The notes: generated from the letters alone by a model not told the origin. 45,610 nucleotides of DNA from Pseudomonas tehranensis (GCF_014268615.1 NZ_JABWQV010000020.1:1-45610); one strand, 5' to 3'. Shown: positions 33,636 to 45,058, numbered from the stretch's first letter. Numbers and translations are program-made.

Positions 33636-34061
33636 GGCATCCCATCATGGAGCGGCCATCCCGGCGACTCCACCTCATGACGGTCGACTCACGAACCGGC
33701 CCGGCCAGGAGGCCGTTGCTCATCGATTGTCTGCGTACCCGTCTCGTTCTTGTTTTTAGTGGCCCTTGCCCCGTGGCTCGAATTGAAATCGACATCGCTA
33801 GGGATCGTGACAAGGGGCATTCTAACCACATCCGCCAAGGGTTCGTGAACAGCCGGATGAGAATAAACCGTCTATAAATATGAGAACTGGCCGGTCACGA
33901 TTTACATGGTTGAAATTGCTTCGAAATTGGCACAGATTGGCAACCAAACAACTACAACAAACGCTTCATCTGGGCTGACTTTCAATTGGGTTTCTCCGAA
34001 CTTACGGAAATATCCTACTCAGATCCGCACCAGACGAAGTTTGCATCGAGAGGGCTGGTGC
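33636..34061. promoter_or_regulatory. Divergent promoter region of the common polysaccharide antigen operons
   Basis: This 426-base gap separates two divergent polysaccharide operons and has a lower GC content than its surroundings, with AT-rich stretches such as TCTATAAATATGAG (near 33868-33881). It should contain promoters for both sides and a long leader for rmd. No JUMPstart element, riboswitch or clear -35/-10 pair was recognised. Confidence 0.5.
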
Positions 34062-35941
<1,880 letters not shown>

Positions 35942-35944
35942 GCC

Positions 35945-37387
35945 ATGCTGATTCCCATGATTCTCTCCGGCGGTGCCGGAACGAGGTTGTGGCCGATGTC
36001 CCGCGAGGGCCATCCCAAACCCTTCATGATCCTGCCCGACGGCCAGTCGCTGCTGGGCAAGACCTACCGGCGCGCCGCCGGGTTGTTCGACGGTCGCGGT
36101 GACATCGTTACCGTGACCAATCGCGAATACTATTTCCAGAGCCGCGACCACTACCAAAGCGCCCATCTGGCACGCCATCGCGGCCATTTCGTACTTGAAC
36201 CGACAGGCCGCAACACCGCGCCGGCCATCGCCACGGCGACGCTCGCGGTGCAAGCCCTGCACGGTGACGACGCCATCCTGATGGTGATGCCCGCAGACCA
36301 CCTGATCCAGAATGAGGCGGCCTTCAAGGCTAGCGTGGAGCATGCCACGCAACTGGCCAAAAGCGGTTACCTGGTGACCTTCGGTGTACTGCCCACGACA
36401 CCGGAAACCGGCTTCGGCTATATAGAACGGGGCAAACCCCTGGATACCCAAGGCGCTGCCAAGGTCGTGCGCTTCGTCGAAAAACCCGACCTGCAAACCG
36501 CAACACACTATCTGGAAAGCGGCCGTTTCCTGTGGAACTCGGGCATGTTCTGTTTTTCAGTCAAAACCCTGTTGGCGGAATTGCAGAACCACGCCCCGGC
36601 GTTGCTGGAACAGGCTCGCGCCTGCATAGCCGCGAGCACGGCCGTAGAGACATCAGGTTGCGTGCAACAGGAACTGTCCGCCGCGCATTTTTCCGAAATG
36701 CCGGACATCTCCATCGACTACGCCTTGATGGAGCGCTCCAGCAATGTGGTGGTGGTCCCTGCCGCATTCGACTGGAGCGACATCGGCTCATGGAGTGCCG
36801 TCGCCGATCTGGTGCCCGCCGATGCACAGAACAACCGCGTCAGTGGTGAGGCGTTGTTCATCGACAGCCAGAACAACTATGTCCAGAGTGAGGGACGGTT
36901 GGTGGCCGCGCTGGGTGTGGAAAACCTGATCATCATCGACACCCCCGACGCCATCCTGGTCGCCCATTCCGACCGAGCCCAGGATGTACGCCGCGTCGCG
37001 CGCCAGCTCAAGGACAAGGAACACGAATCCTATCGCCTGCACCGCACGGTCAGCCGTCCATGGGGCAGCTACACCGTGCTGGAACAAGGCCCGCGCTTCA
37101 AGATCAAGCGCATCGTGGTCAAGCCAGGTGCGGCGCTGTCCCTGCAAATGCATCATCACCGCAACGAACATTGGGTGGTCGTGGAAGGCATGGCCAAGGT
37201 CACCAACAATGGCTCTGAAGCTCATCTGGTGGCCAAGAACGAATCGACATTCATCCCCGCAGGGCACCGCCATCGGCTGGAGAACCCCGGCGTCATCGAT
37301 CTGGTGATCATCGAAGTCCAGAGTGGTGAGTACCTGGGTGAAGATGACATCGTGCGCTTCGAGGATCACTACGGCAGGGCCGTCTGA
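35945..37387 (+). CDS. wbpW: Mannose-1-phosphate guanylyltransferase/mannose-6-phosphate isomerase WbpW
   Basis: A 480-residue bifunctional enzyme supplying GDP-mannose. The N-terminal nucleotidyltransferase has 'LSGGAGTRLWPMSREGHPKP' and 'FVEKPD'; the C-terminal cupin (about residues 360-475) has 'RPWGSYTVLEQG' and 'QMHHHRNEHWVVVEG', with metal-binding histidines of type II phosphomannose isomerases. It belongs to the AlgA/WbpW family; the context in the A-band operon marks it as WbpW. Its stop overlaps the wzm start by 1 base. Confidence 0.94.
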   Translation: MLIPMILSGGAGTRLWPMSREGHPKPFMILPDGQSLLGKTYRRAAGLFDGRGDIVTVTNREYYFQSRDHYQSAHLARHRGHFVLEPTGRNTAPAIATATLAVQALHGDDAILMVMPADHLIQNEAAFKASVEHATQLAKSGYLVTFGVLPTTPETGFGYIERGKPLDTQGAAKVVRFVEKPDLQTATHYLESGRFLWNSGMFCFSVKTLLAELQNHAPALLEQARACIAASTAVETSGCVQQELSAAHFSEMPDISIDYALMERSSNVVVVPAAFDWSDIGSWSAVADLVPADAQNNRVSGEALFIDSQNNYVQSEGRLVAALGVENLIIIDTPDAILVAHSDRAQDVRRVARQLKDKEHESYRLHRTVSRPWGSYTVLEQGPRFKIKRIVVKPGAALSLQMHHHRNEHWVVVEGMAKVTNNGSEAHLVAKNESTFIPAGHRHRLENPGVIDLVIIEVQSGEYLGEDDIVRFEDHYGRAV

Positions 37388-38184
37388 TGTTGCTGACCTT
37401 GCACCGTGCGCTGTGGAGCTACCGCGGTTTTGTCCTCGGCAGCGTCAAGCGCGAATTCCAGGCGCGCTATCGCAATTCTTTGTTCGGCGCGTTGTGGACC
37501 GTGCTCAACCCGCTGTCGATGATCCTCGTCTACACCGTGATTTTTTCCCACATCATGCGTGCCCGCCTGCCGGGGGTGGACGATGGCATGGCCTACAGCG
37601 TCTACCTCTGCGCCGGGCTGCTGACTTGGGGGCTGTTCGCCGAGATCACCACACGCAGCCAGGGCATGTTCCTGGAAAATGCCAATCTGCTGAAGAAAAT
37701 CAGCTTTCCCAGGATCTGTCTGCCGGTGATTGTGCTGTTCAACGCCGGGATCAACTTCGCGATCATCCTCGGGCTGTTTCTCGGTTTCCTGTTGATCACC
37801 GGCCGCTGGCCGGGGATGACGTTACTGGCGCTGGTGCCCTTGCTGGCCCTGCAAGTGATGTTCGCCGCCGGGCTGGGCATGTTGCTGGGGATTCTCAATG
37901 TGTTCTTTCGCGATGTTGGGCAACTGTTCGGCATTTGCCTGCAATTCTGGTTCTGGCTAACGCCCATTGTTTACCCGATGACCATCCTTCCACCGTCGAT
38001 CCAGCAACTACTGGCCCTCAACCCCATGACAGCGCTGATGCAGAGTTACCAGAATCTGTTTCTGTACAACCAGTGGCCGGTCTGGAGTTCGCTGACACCG
38101 CTGTTGGTCATCGGCCTACTGATGTGCGTCACCGGTTTGCGGATGTTTCGACGCCGCGGCGGTGAAATGGTGGATGAACTCTGA
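37387..38184 (+). CDS. wzm: O-polysaccharide ABC exporter, membrane subunit Wzm
   Basis: A 265-residue ABC-2 type transport protein with six or so membrane segments, starting with an amphipathic 'FVLGSVKREFQARYRNSLFG' typical of Wzm/KpsM gate helices. With Wzt it moves the finished lipid-linked D-rhamnan across the inner membrane for ligation to lipid A-core. It overlaps wbpW and wzt by one base each (TGATG). Confidence 0.94.
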   Translation: MLLTLHRALWSYRGFVLGSVKREFQARYRNSLFGALWTVLNPLSMILVYTVIFSHIMRARLPGVDDGMAYSVYLCAGLLTWGLFAEITTRSQGMFLENANLLKKISFPRICLPVIVLFNAGINFAIILGLFLGFLLITGRWPGMTLLALVPLLALQVMFAAGLGMLLGILNVFFRDVGQLFGICLQFWFWLTPIVYPMTILPPSIQQLLALNPMTALMQSYQNLFLYNQWPVWSSLTPLLVIGLLMCVTGLRMFRRRGGEMVDEL

Positions 38185-39449
38185 TGGGGCATTTACGCGT
38201 CAGTGGCCTGGGCAAGGCCTACAAGCAGTATCCAAACCGCTGGAGCCGGTTGTTCGAATGGCTGATTCCTTTTTCCCGCCCGCGTCACCAATTGCACTGG
38301 GTCCTGCAGGGCGTCGACTTCGAGATCCAGCCCGGTGAAGCCGTCGGCATCGTCGGGGTCAACGGCGCGGGCAAAAGCACCTTGCTCAAAATGATCACCG
38401 GCACCACCCAACCCACCTGCGGCCACATTCAATTGCGTGGCCGCGTCGCGGCGTTGCTGGAGCTGGGCATGGGGTTCCACCCGGACTTCACCGGCCGCCA
38501 GAACGCTTTCATGGCCGGGCAGTTGCTGGGCATGCAAGTGGAGGAAATCGAAGCTTTGATGCCGCAGATCGAAGGTTTTGCCGAAATCGGCGCGGCCATC
38601 GACCAGCCAGTACGCACCTATTCCAGTGGCATGCAAATGCGCCTGGCCTTCAGCGTCGCCACGGCCCGCCGCCCGGATATCCTGATCGTCGATGAAGCTC
38701 TCTCTGTGGGTGACGCCTACTTCCAGCATAAAAGCTTTGAGCGCATCCGCAGTTTTCGCAAGGCCGGTACGACGCTGCTGATCGTGTCCCACGATCGCTC
38801 GGCGATTCAGTCGATCTGCGACACCGCCATCCTGCTGGAGCACGGGCGCATGGCCATGCGCGGCAAGCCGGAAGAGGTGATGGATTATTACAACGCGATG
38901 CTGGCCCAGCGCGAGGGTCAGATCGTCCGCCAGGAAATGCTCGCCAACGGCCAGGTACGTACCATCTCCGGCACCGGGGAGGCCGGCATTGTTGATGTTC
39001 AGCTGTTGAACAGTCAGGGCCAGCCGGTGGAAGTGGCTGAAATCGGCCAACCGATGGTCTTGCAGGTCCGGGTCGAGATCCGCCAGGACATCGAGCGGCT
39101 GGTGCTGGGCTTCCTGATCAAGGACCGCCTCGGTCAGCCCATGTACGGCATCAACACCCATCGCCAGGATAAAGCCGTGACGGACCTCAAGGCCGGCGAA
39201 CTCATCACCTTCCGTTTCAGTTTTGACATGCGCCTGGGCAAGGGCAATTACTCCGTCGCGCTGAGCCTGTCCCGACTGGATTCGCATCTGGACCGCAACT
39301 TCGAATGGCGCGACTACGGGCTGGTGTTTCACGTCATCAACAATCGCCAGGAAGATTTCGTCGGCTGTTCGTGGCTCCAGGCCCGCACCAGCATCCAGCG
39401 CGCGGCTTTACCCACGGCCGAAGCACTGACGCAAAAGGAACTGCCATGA
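38184..39449 (+). CDS. wzt: O-polysaccharide ABC exporter, ATPase Wzt with carbohydrate-binding tail
   Basis: A 421-residue ABC ATPase. Residues 1-245 have Walker A 'GVNGAGKST', signature 'YSSGMQMRLAF' and Walker B 'ILIVDEA'. Residues 255-405 form a beta-rich Wzt C-terminal domain that in other systems recognises a cap on the non-reducing end of the chain. This fits the presence of methyltransferase genes in the partner operon. It overlaps wbpX by 4 bases. Confidence 0.94.
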   Translation: MGHLRVSGLGKAYKQYPNRWSRLFEWLIPFSRPRHQLHWVLQGVDFEIQPGEAVGIVGVNGAGKSTLLKMITGTTQPTCGHIQLRGRVAALLELGMGFHPDFTGRQNAFMAGQLLGMQVEEIEALMPQIEGFAEIGAAIDQPVRTYSSGMQMRLAFSVATARRPDILIVDEALSVGDAYFQHKSFERIRSFRKAGTTLLIVSHDRSAIQSICDTAILLEHGRMAMRGKPEEVMDYYNAMLAQREGQIVRQEMLANGQVRTISGTGEAGIVDVQLLNSQGQPVEVAEIGQPMVLQVRVEIRQDIERLVLGFLIKDRLGQPMYGINTHRQDKAVTDLKAGELITFRFSFDMRLGKGNYSVALSLSRLDSHLDRNFEWRDYGLVFHVINNRQEDFVGCSWLQARTSIQRAALPTAEALTQKELP

Positions 39450-40813
39450 CTCGCCTACTAGTGGAATGCACCTACGTGTATGAACACCCGCAAGCCAACT
39501 CCGGGATTCAGCGGGTCGTGCGCAACGTCATCCGTGAATTGCCGGCCAAAGACCGGGACCGCGAGTGCATTCCGGTGGTGATGCTGCAAGGTAAGCTGTA
39601 CGAAGTAAAAAGTCTGGCGCCACTGCCCTCCAAGGGGTTGGACCTGGCCAGCTTGCGCGTGCGCCTGGAGCAATTTGCCAACCTGTTCTGGCTCAGGCAC
39701 CGCACCCTGGAGCGGCGGCGCCCTTTCAGCCAGTCACGGTGGGCCCGTCTCATGCTCTACCTCGGTTGTCGGCTATTCGCCTTGGGCTTTCTGAGCATTC
39801 CGATTCGCGTGCTCGATCGTCTCCTCAAGCATCAGCACCTCCCGGCGCGCAGCGTGCCTCTGCAACACCGCCCCGGCGACCAACTGGTGCTGCTGGACTC
39901 TTCCTGGCACGCCGATTTCTTTCCTTTGGCCGAACAGCTCAAGCGCGATGGCGTCGGGATCGTCTCGGTGATCTACGACCTGATCCCCCTGACCCACCCG
40001 CAGTTCTGCGACGCCGGCCTGGTCAAGGTGTTCAATCATTGGTTCGACTGGATTGCCCGCACCGCGGACGGCTACATCGCGATCTCCAGCACCATCCGCG
40101 ACCAGGTTCGCCAGGAGATGGAACGACGCGTGGGCCAACAGCAGGTGAGTGAACGCTGGTTCGACTATTTCCACCTGGGCAGCGAACTGGATTTGGTGGA
40201 CACCTCCAGCGCTATCAACAGCAAACTGCTGCAATTATTCACGCAGCCTGACCCGGTGTTCCTGATGGTCAGCACCATCGAGCCGCGAAAAAACCATGCC
40301 TACCTGCTGGATGCGTTCGAACGCGCCTGGGCCGCCGGCTCCCAGGCGCGGTTGTGCATCGTCGGGAAAATCGGCTGGAAATGCGAGGCTCTGATCGAAC
40401 GTATCCGGCGCCACCCGCAACTCAACAGCCGCCTGTTCATGTTCAATGATCTCTCGGACCACAGCCTGGAACACGCCTACCAGAACGCTACAGCGCTGGT
40501 ATTCCCGTCCTACGTGGAAGGCTTCGGCCTGCCTTTGGTGGAGGCCATGCAACGCGGCTTACCAGCGATGGGCAGTGACATCGAAGTGTTTCGGGAAATC
40601 GGTGGAGAATTCATGGCTTATTTCGACCTGTATGACCCCCAGAGCCTGGCGGACCTGGTCATGGACATGGAACACAGCGGCGTGTTTCCGGCCAGTCGCC
40701 ACTTGGATCAATGGCAATGGCTGAGCTGGCGACAGGCCAGCGCGCAACTGGTGGAGCGCATCGAACGCCATCGGGATGCCGCGCTCATCGACAGAGAAGC
40801 AGCATGCGGATAG
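39446..40813 (+). CDS. wbpX: D-rhamnosyltransferase WbpX
   Basis: A 455-residue GT-B family 4 enzyme, near the 460 residues of P. aeruginosa WbpX. It has 'MVSTIEPRKNHAYLLDAF' and the nucleotide-sugar site 'PSYVEGFGLPLVEAMQRGLP' near the C-terminus. WbpX is thought to act with WbpY in adding alpha-linked D-rhamnose repeats. ATG at 39446 overlaps the wzt stop (ATGA); the frame is open further upstream within wzt, but that part overlaps wzt coding and is unlikely. Confidence 0.9.
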   Translation: MTRLLVECTYVYEHPQANSGIQRVVRNVIRELPAKDRDRECIPVVMLQGKLYEVKSLAPLPSKGLDLASLRVRLEQFANLFWLRHRTLERRRPFSQSRWARLMLYLGCRLFALGFLSIPIRVLDRLLKHQHLPARSVPLQHRPGDQLVLLDSSWHADFFPLAEQLKRDGVGIVSVIYDLIPLTHPQFCDAGLVKVFNHWFDWIARTADGYIAISSTIRDQVRQEMERRVGQQQVSERWFDYFHLGSELDLVDTSSAINSKLLQLFTQPDPVFLMVSTIEPRKNHAYLLDAFERAWAAGSQARLCIVGKIGWKCEALIERIRRHPQLNSRLFMFNDLSDHSLEHAYQNATALVFPSYVEGFGLPLVEAMQRGLPAMGSDIEVFREIGGEFMAYFDLYDPQSLADLVMDMEHSGVFPASRHLDQWQWLSWRQASAQLVERIERHRDAALIDREAACG

Positions 40814-41934
40814 CGCTGAACGCCCGAATTCTCCAGGCGCCACGTACTGGCATCGGCCACTACGTGGCGGAACTGGCCACTGCCCTGGCCGAGGAGCCGG
40901 ACGTGCACCTATCGCTGTTCCACGGTTGGGGCTGGAGCGCCCAGTTACCGCAAGCAGCCACACCAGGTTATTCGAGGCTTTCACCTTTGCTGCGACAAGT
41001 ACCGGGGGCCTATCGGGCGCGGCGCTGGCTGGAGCAGAAACGCTTCGACCAGGGCCGTTCACGCGCCATCGACCTGTATCACGAACCGAGTTTGTGGCCC
41101 CTGGCCTTCGAAGGGCCGACGGTGATGACGCTGCATGACCTGACGCACCTGCGCTACCCCGAGACGCAACCACCGGCACGACTGAGGGAAATCGAGCGTC
41201 GGCTCAGCCGTGCGGTAGAGCAGTCGCAGCTGATTCTGACGGACTCGCAGTTCATCGCCGATGAAGCCCGAGAACATTTCGGCCTTTGCGCGGAACGCTT
41301 GAGAGTCGCCCCGCTGGGGGCTGCGGCACGTTTCCATCCGCGCGAACCCGAAGCCATCGATGGGGTCCTCAAAGCCCATGGGTTGGAAGCAGGCCGATAT
41401 TTTCTATGTGTCGGCACCCTGGAGCCACGCAAGAACCTGTCGCTGGCTCTGCGCGCCCACGCCAGGCTGCCCGAATCCGTCCGTCAGACTTTCCCTTTGC
41501 TCATCGTAGGAATGAGCGGATGGCAGCGTGCACAACTCAGCGACGAGTTGAAAAATGCCCTGGCCGGAGGTCATGTTTGTCTCGCGGGCTACTTGCCCGA
41601 CGAACAGGTAGCCCAGCTATTGGCAGGGGCACGTGCACTGATCTTTCCGTCGCTCTATGAAGGTTTTGGCCTGCCGGTACTCGAAGCCATGGCCAGCGGC
41701 ACCCCGGTGATCACCACGCGCTGCTCGGCGATGCCGGAAGTGGCCGGGGCGGCCGGCAACTATTGCGAGCCCGACGATCCCCAAGGCATGCGCGAAGCCA
41801 TGGACCGGTTGATCGAAGATCGCCTGCATTGGCAGGCATGTCGTGAAGCAGGGTTGCAACAAGCGGCGCTTTTTTCCTGGCAACGGTGCGCCAAGGTGAC
41901 GGCCCAAACGTATCGCCAGGTTCTGGGAGGTTGA
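40804..41934 (+). CDS. wbpY: D-rhamnosyltransferase WbpY
   Basis: A 376-residue GT family 4 enzyme with the N-terminal 'APRTGIGHYVAELATALAEE', 'VGTLEPRKNLSLAL' and 'PSLYEGFGLPVLEAMASGTP'. In P. aeruginosa WbpY adds alpha-1,3-linked D-rhamnose early in A-band chain synthesis. Its ATG lies 10 bases before the end of wbpX, and its TGA is directly followed by the wbpZ ATG. It belongs with WbpX by general family. Confidence 0.9.
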   Translation: MRIALNARILQAPRTGIGHYVAELATALAEEPDVHLSLFHGWGWSAQLPQAATPGYSRLSPLLRQVPGAYRARRWLEQKRFDQGRSRAIDLYHEPSLWPLAFEGPTVMTLHDLTHLRYPETQPPARLREIERRLSRAVEQSQLILTDSQFIADEAREHFGLCAERLRVAPLGAAARFHPREPEAIDGVLKAHGLEAGRYFLCVGTLEPRKNLSLALRAHARLPESVRQTFPLLIVGMSGWQRAQLSDELKNALAGGHVCLAGYLPDEQVAQLLAGARALIFPSLYEGFGLPVLEAMASGTPVITTRCSAMPEVAGAAGNYCEPDDPQGMREAMDRLIEDRLHWQACREAGLQQAALFSWQRCAKVTAQTYRQVLGG

Positions 41935-43065
41935 ATGCGAGTCCTGCACTTTTACAAAACCTATCTGCCGGACTCCATGGGCGGCATTGAACAGGTTATT
42001 TTCCAGCTGTGCGACAGCAGTGACCGATTGGGTATCGATAACACCGTGCTGACGCTGAGCAACGATCCGGCGCCGGGTCCGATCACCATCCGACAGCATA
42101 AGGTTCATCAGGCCCGGATGGACTTCCAACTGGCCTCCACCGGATTTTCCTACAGCGTTTTCAAGAAATTCCGCGAGCTGGCGGCCGAAGCGGACGTGAT
42201 CAATTACCACTTCCCCTGGCCATTCATGGACCTGGTGCATTTTTGCAGCGCGGTGAAAAAACCCTACGTCGTCACTTATCATTCGGACATTATTCGCCAA
42301 CGGCATCTGCTGAAGCTGTATCGCCCGCTGATGCGACGCTTCTTGAACGGCGCGGATCGTATCGTCGCAGCGTCGCCTAACTATGTGCACACCAGCGATG
42401 TGCTCAAGGAGTACCGCGATAAAACCCAGGTCATCACCTACGGTTTGAACAAAGCCAGTTATCCACAGCCTGACGCGGAGCGCATCGCGCAGTGGAAGGC
42501 GAAACTGGGCGAGCGCTTCTTTCTGTTCGTGGGGGTGATGCGTTACTACAAGGGCCTGCACATTCTCCTCGACGCCCTTAAAGGTGTGGATTATCCAGTG
42601 GTCATCGTCGGTGCCGGCCCGCTGGAGAAAGAACTGCATGCCCAGGCTCAGGCGCTGGGCCTGCGCAACCTGCATTTCCTTGGACGTCTGGGAGATGAAG
42701 ACAAAGTCGCGTTACTGGAACTGAGCTACGCCATCGTGTTCCCTTCGCACCTGCGCTCCGAAGCCTTCGGCATTTCTCTGCTCGAAGGCGCGATGTTCGG
42801 CAAACCGATGATCTCCAGCGAAATCGGCACCGGCACCAGCTACATCAATATCCACAATGAAACCGGCCTGGTGGTGCCACCGAGCAATCCCGAAGCTTTC
42901 CGGGAGGCAATGCGCACCCTGTGGGAAAACCCGACACAAGCCCGTGAAATGGGCATCAGGGCCGAAGAACGTTACCGGCAGTTGTTCACCTCTGAGGAGA
43001 TGGGCCGAAAATGGCTGCAACTGTACGAGACGTTGCTGGAGCAAAGGGCGCTTTCCTTCGCGTAA
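41935..43065 (+). CDS. wbpZ: D-rhamnosyltransferase WbpZ
   Basis: A 376-residue GT family 4 enzyme with the opening 'VLHFYKTYLPDSMGGIEQV', the middle 'GVMRYYKGLHILLDALKG' and the nucleotide-sugar motif 'PSHLRSEAFGISLLEGAMFG'. In P. aeruginosa WbpZ adds the first D-rhamnose to the primed lipid carrier. GGGAGG precedes the ATG and the stop codon of wbpY touches it. It is the last gene of the right operon; a hairpin-forming repeat follows. Confidence 0.9.
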   Translation: MRVLHFYKTYLPDSMGGIEQVIFQLCDSSDRLGIDNTVLTLSNDPAPGPITIRQHKVHQARMDFQLASTGFSYSVFKKFRELAAEADVINYHFPWPFMDLVHFCSAVKKPYVVTYHSDIIRQRHLLKLYRPLMRRFLNGADRIVAASPNYVHTSDVLKEYRDKTQVITYGLNKASYPQPDAERIAQWKAKLGERFFLFVGVMRYYKGLHILLDALKGVDYPVVIVGAGPLEKELHAQAQALGLRNLHFLGRLGDEDKVALLELSYAIVFPSHLRSEAFGISLLEGAMFGKPMISSEIGTGTSYINIHNETGLVVPPSNPEAFREAMRTLWENPTQAREMGIRAEERYRQLFTSEEMGRKWLQLYETLLEQRALSFA

Positions 43066-43075
43066 CACCCGTCAA

Positions 43076-43105
43076 TGAGGCGAGCGGATAAATCCCCTCG
43101 CCTCA
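43076..43105. repeat. Inverted repeat containing the GGATAAATCCCCTCGCC element
   Basis: TGAGGCGAG (43076-43084) pairs with CTCGCCTCA (43097-43105), and bases 43086-43102 equal bases 2-18 of the window. It lies between the convergent wbpZ and GST genes, where it may end transcripts; no T run is present. Confidence 0.6.
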
Positions 43106-43123
43106 AGGTTGCTTAACGCATTT

Positions 43124-43750
43124 TCAGGCCTGCTTTTGCAAACCGGCAGCCGTACGCGGCATGCCGACGAACCCGGGCAAGGCCTCGATCCGCCCCAGCC
43201 ATGCACGTACGTGGGGGTAGTCCTCCAGCGACACGTTGCCCTCCGGGGCATGGGCGATGTAACTGTAGCCGGCGACATCGGCAATCGTCGCAGCGTCACC
43301 CACCAGAAACCTGCTGTCGCTCAAATGTTGATCAATGACTTTCAGCAAGCTATGGGAGCGGGTGATCGCATCTTCTGCGTTGTAGGGCGCGCCGAATACC
43401 GTGATCAGCCGAGCAGTGGCCGGCCCCGCATGGAGCGGCCCCGCTGCCACCGACAACCAGCGCTGCACCCGGGCGGCGCCGACCGGATCCGTTGGCAGCC
43501 AGCGGCCCTTGCCATATTTGTGCGCCAGGTACACCAGGATGGCGTTGGAATCGGCCAGCACCATACCGTCATCGTCAATGACCGGCACTTGGCCAAAGGC
43601 ATTAATTGCCAGGAAATCTGCCTGTTTGTGGGCGCCTTTAGCCAGGTCGACGAAAATCACCTCGACGGGCAGCTCAAGCAAGGAAAGCATTAGTTGTACG
43701 CGATGTGCGTGGCCGGAAAGCGGGAAGTGATAAAGCTTGATGGGATTCAT
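43124..43750 (-). CDS. Glutathione S-transferase family protein
   Basis: A 208-residue GST: N-terminal thioredoxin-like domain ('[21 protein letters not shown]', the glutathione-binding '[11 protein letters not shown]' and '[12 protein letters not shown]') and a C-terminal helical domain ('[18 protein letters not shown]'). It probably conjugates glutathione to electrophiles. The ATG at 43750 follows GGAG. It lies downstream of and parallel to a LysR gene, from which a 125-base gap with an inverted repeat separates it. Confidence 0.9.
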   Translation of the reverse strand: MNPIKLYHFPLSGHAHRVQLMLSLLELPVEVIFVDLAKGAHKQADFLAINAFGQVPVIDDDGMVLADSNAILVYLAHKYGKGRWLPTDPVGAARVQRWLSVAAGPLHAGPATARLITVFGAPYNAEDAITRSHSLLKVIDQHLSDSRFLVGDAATIADVAGYSYIAHAPEGNVSLEDYPHVRAWLGRIEALPGFVGMPRTAAGLQKQA

Positions 43751-43848
43751 GGTCGACTCCGCTGCAAATGACGCCATCAGCAGAACGGCGTCGATGGGGT
43801 CATCTTCCGCTTGAACTCAGGACTAGAGAATCCCCCGAATATGCAATC

Positions 43849-43873
43849 CATTGTTTCAAGTGGCGAAACAATG
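43849..43873. promoter_or_regulatory. Inverted repeat between LysR and GST genes
   Basis: CATTGTTTC and GAAACAATG are perfect 9-bp arms separated by 7 bases. It is 99-123 bases upstream of the GST start and includes a T-N11-A pattern as in LysR sites. It also lies immediately after the LysR stop, so it could instead be a transcript-end hairpin (no T run follows on the minus strand). Confidence 0.45.
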
Positions 43874-43875
43874 TC

Positions 43876-44778
43876 TCAGCCTTTCAACGCCGGATGCTCG
43901 CGCAATGCACGGACGGTAAAGTCAACAAAACTGCGTACTCGCGCTGGCGCTTTGCGTCCACCTTGGTACACCACATGGATCGGCAGGGGCGGCAGTTCGA
44001 AGTCAGCCAGAACGATCTCCAGTTCACCGTTGGCAACGTTGCCCATCACCTGATAAGACAAGACCCGAGTCAACCCCAACCCCTGACAGGCCGCCGTGAT
44101 TGCAGCCTGGTTGGCCGTGACTACCAGTCTCGGCGCGGGCCGCACAGAGAGCGGTTGCCCTGCGTCGATGAACGTCCAGTTTCTGATCTGACCGGTGGCC
44201 GATGAGGCGACCACCGGCATGTGCTCCAGGTCCTGCGGGTGTGCGGGTCGGCCATGGCGAGCGAAGAGCTCAGGGGAACCGCAAACCACCCGTCGCACTT
44301 CACCCACACGCACGGCGTGCTGGCTGCTGTCGGGCAACTCGCCAATGCGTATGGCAATGTCTATGCCCTCCTCGACCATGCTGACGATACGGTCCAGCAA
44401 TAAGGCATTGATGCCCACCTCGGGGAATTGCTGCAGGTAATCGACCAGCACCGGCGTGACAAACAACTGACCAAACAGCACCGGAGCGGTAATCGTCAAT
44501 TGCCCGCGGGGCTGGGCGTGACTGCCGACCGCTGAATCCTCGGCTTCCTGCAAGTCAGCCAGAATTCGGCGGCAGTCCTCAAGAAAGCGCTGGCCCGCTT
44601 CGCTCAGGTAGACGTTGCGGGTGGTGCGCACCAACAAAGGCGTACCGATGCGCTGCTCCAACGCCGCCACGGCGCGTGTGACGCTGGCCGCCGACAGGCC
44701 CAGGCGTCGCGCAGCCGCCGAGAAACCGGAGTCTTGGGCAACGGCGACAAAAACCTGCATTTCCTGAAACCTGTCCAT
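43876..44778 (-). CDS. LysR-family transcriptional regulator
   Basis: A 300-residue LTTR with an N-terminal winged helix-turn-helix (about residues 5-63; 'GFSAAARRLGLSAASVTRAVAALE') and a periplasmic-binding-like effector domain (about 90-295; 'GQLTITAPVLFGQLF', 'LGLTRVLSYQV'). It resembles regulators beside GST and oxidoreductase genes. The GST gene follows on the same strand, so local control of GST is a plausible inference. The start is ATG at 44778. Confidence 0.9.
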   Translation of the reverse strand: MDRFQEMQVFVAVAQDSGFSAAARRLGLSAASVTRAVAALEQRIGTPLLVRTTRNVYLSEAGQRFLEDCRRILADLQEAEDSAVGSHAQPRGQLTITAPVLFGQLFVTPVLVDYLQQFPEVGINALLLDRIVSMVEEGIDIAIRIGELPDSSQHAVRVGEVRRVVCGSPELFARHGRPAHPQDLEHMPVVASSATGQIRNWTFIDAGQPLSVRPAPRLVVTANQAAITAACQGLGLTRVLSYQVMGNVANGELEIVLADFELPPLPIHVVYQGGRKAPARVRSFVDFTVRALREHPALKG

Positions 44779-44979
44779 TCATCCCCCAACGAAAAGCCTT
44801 GATACAAGTTGGCTGCGCACCTCAAATCAGCGCCGTATCGCCATTGTAGGGGTCCGTGCCAGCGAACCACAGCGCAACGCGATCGGGCATCGGCACATCG
44901 ACCCGGTCAATTGCGACTATGCTTGGTACCATCGAGCATACTTTCATGACAACTTAATGACTCGAACCATGACGTAGGT

Positions 44980-45019
44980 CTTGTGGACGCGGGCTTACTC
45001 GCAAGCCCGTGTCCACAAG
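44980..45019. repeat. REP-type long hairpin
   Basis: A 17-base arm CTTGTGGACGCGGGCTT (44980-44996) is complemented by 45003-45019 with one mismatch, with a 6-base loop. It belongs to the same REP style as 6404-6495, and lies 40 bases before the last gene. The rest of 44779-44979 shows no gene. Confidence 0.6.
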
Positions 45020-45058
45020 TTGCGTGCCTCACTGGCGTCCATCGGAAGGCCCCTTTTT

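Noticed and set aside
33927..33943. Sigma-54-like promoter (TTGGCAC...GGCAA) in the rmd leader
   Set aside because: The -12 element is off by one base from the required GC spacing and lacks TTGC.
33906..34061. 52-codon N-terminal extension of Rmd from the ATG at 33906
   Set aside because: The extension has no similarity to SDR N-termini, and the TTG at 34062 gives the exact 304-residue length of the known enzyme.
39325..39334. Possible parS (TGTTTCACGT) in wzt
   Set aside because: Only the left half-site is present.
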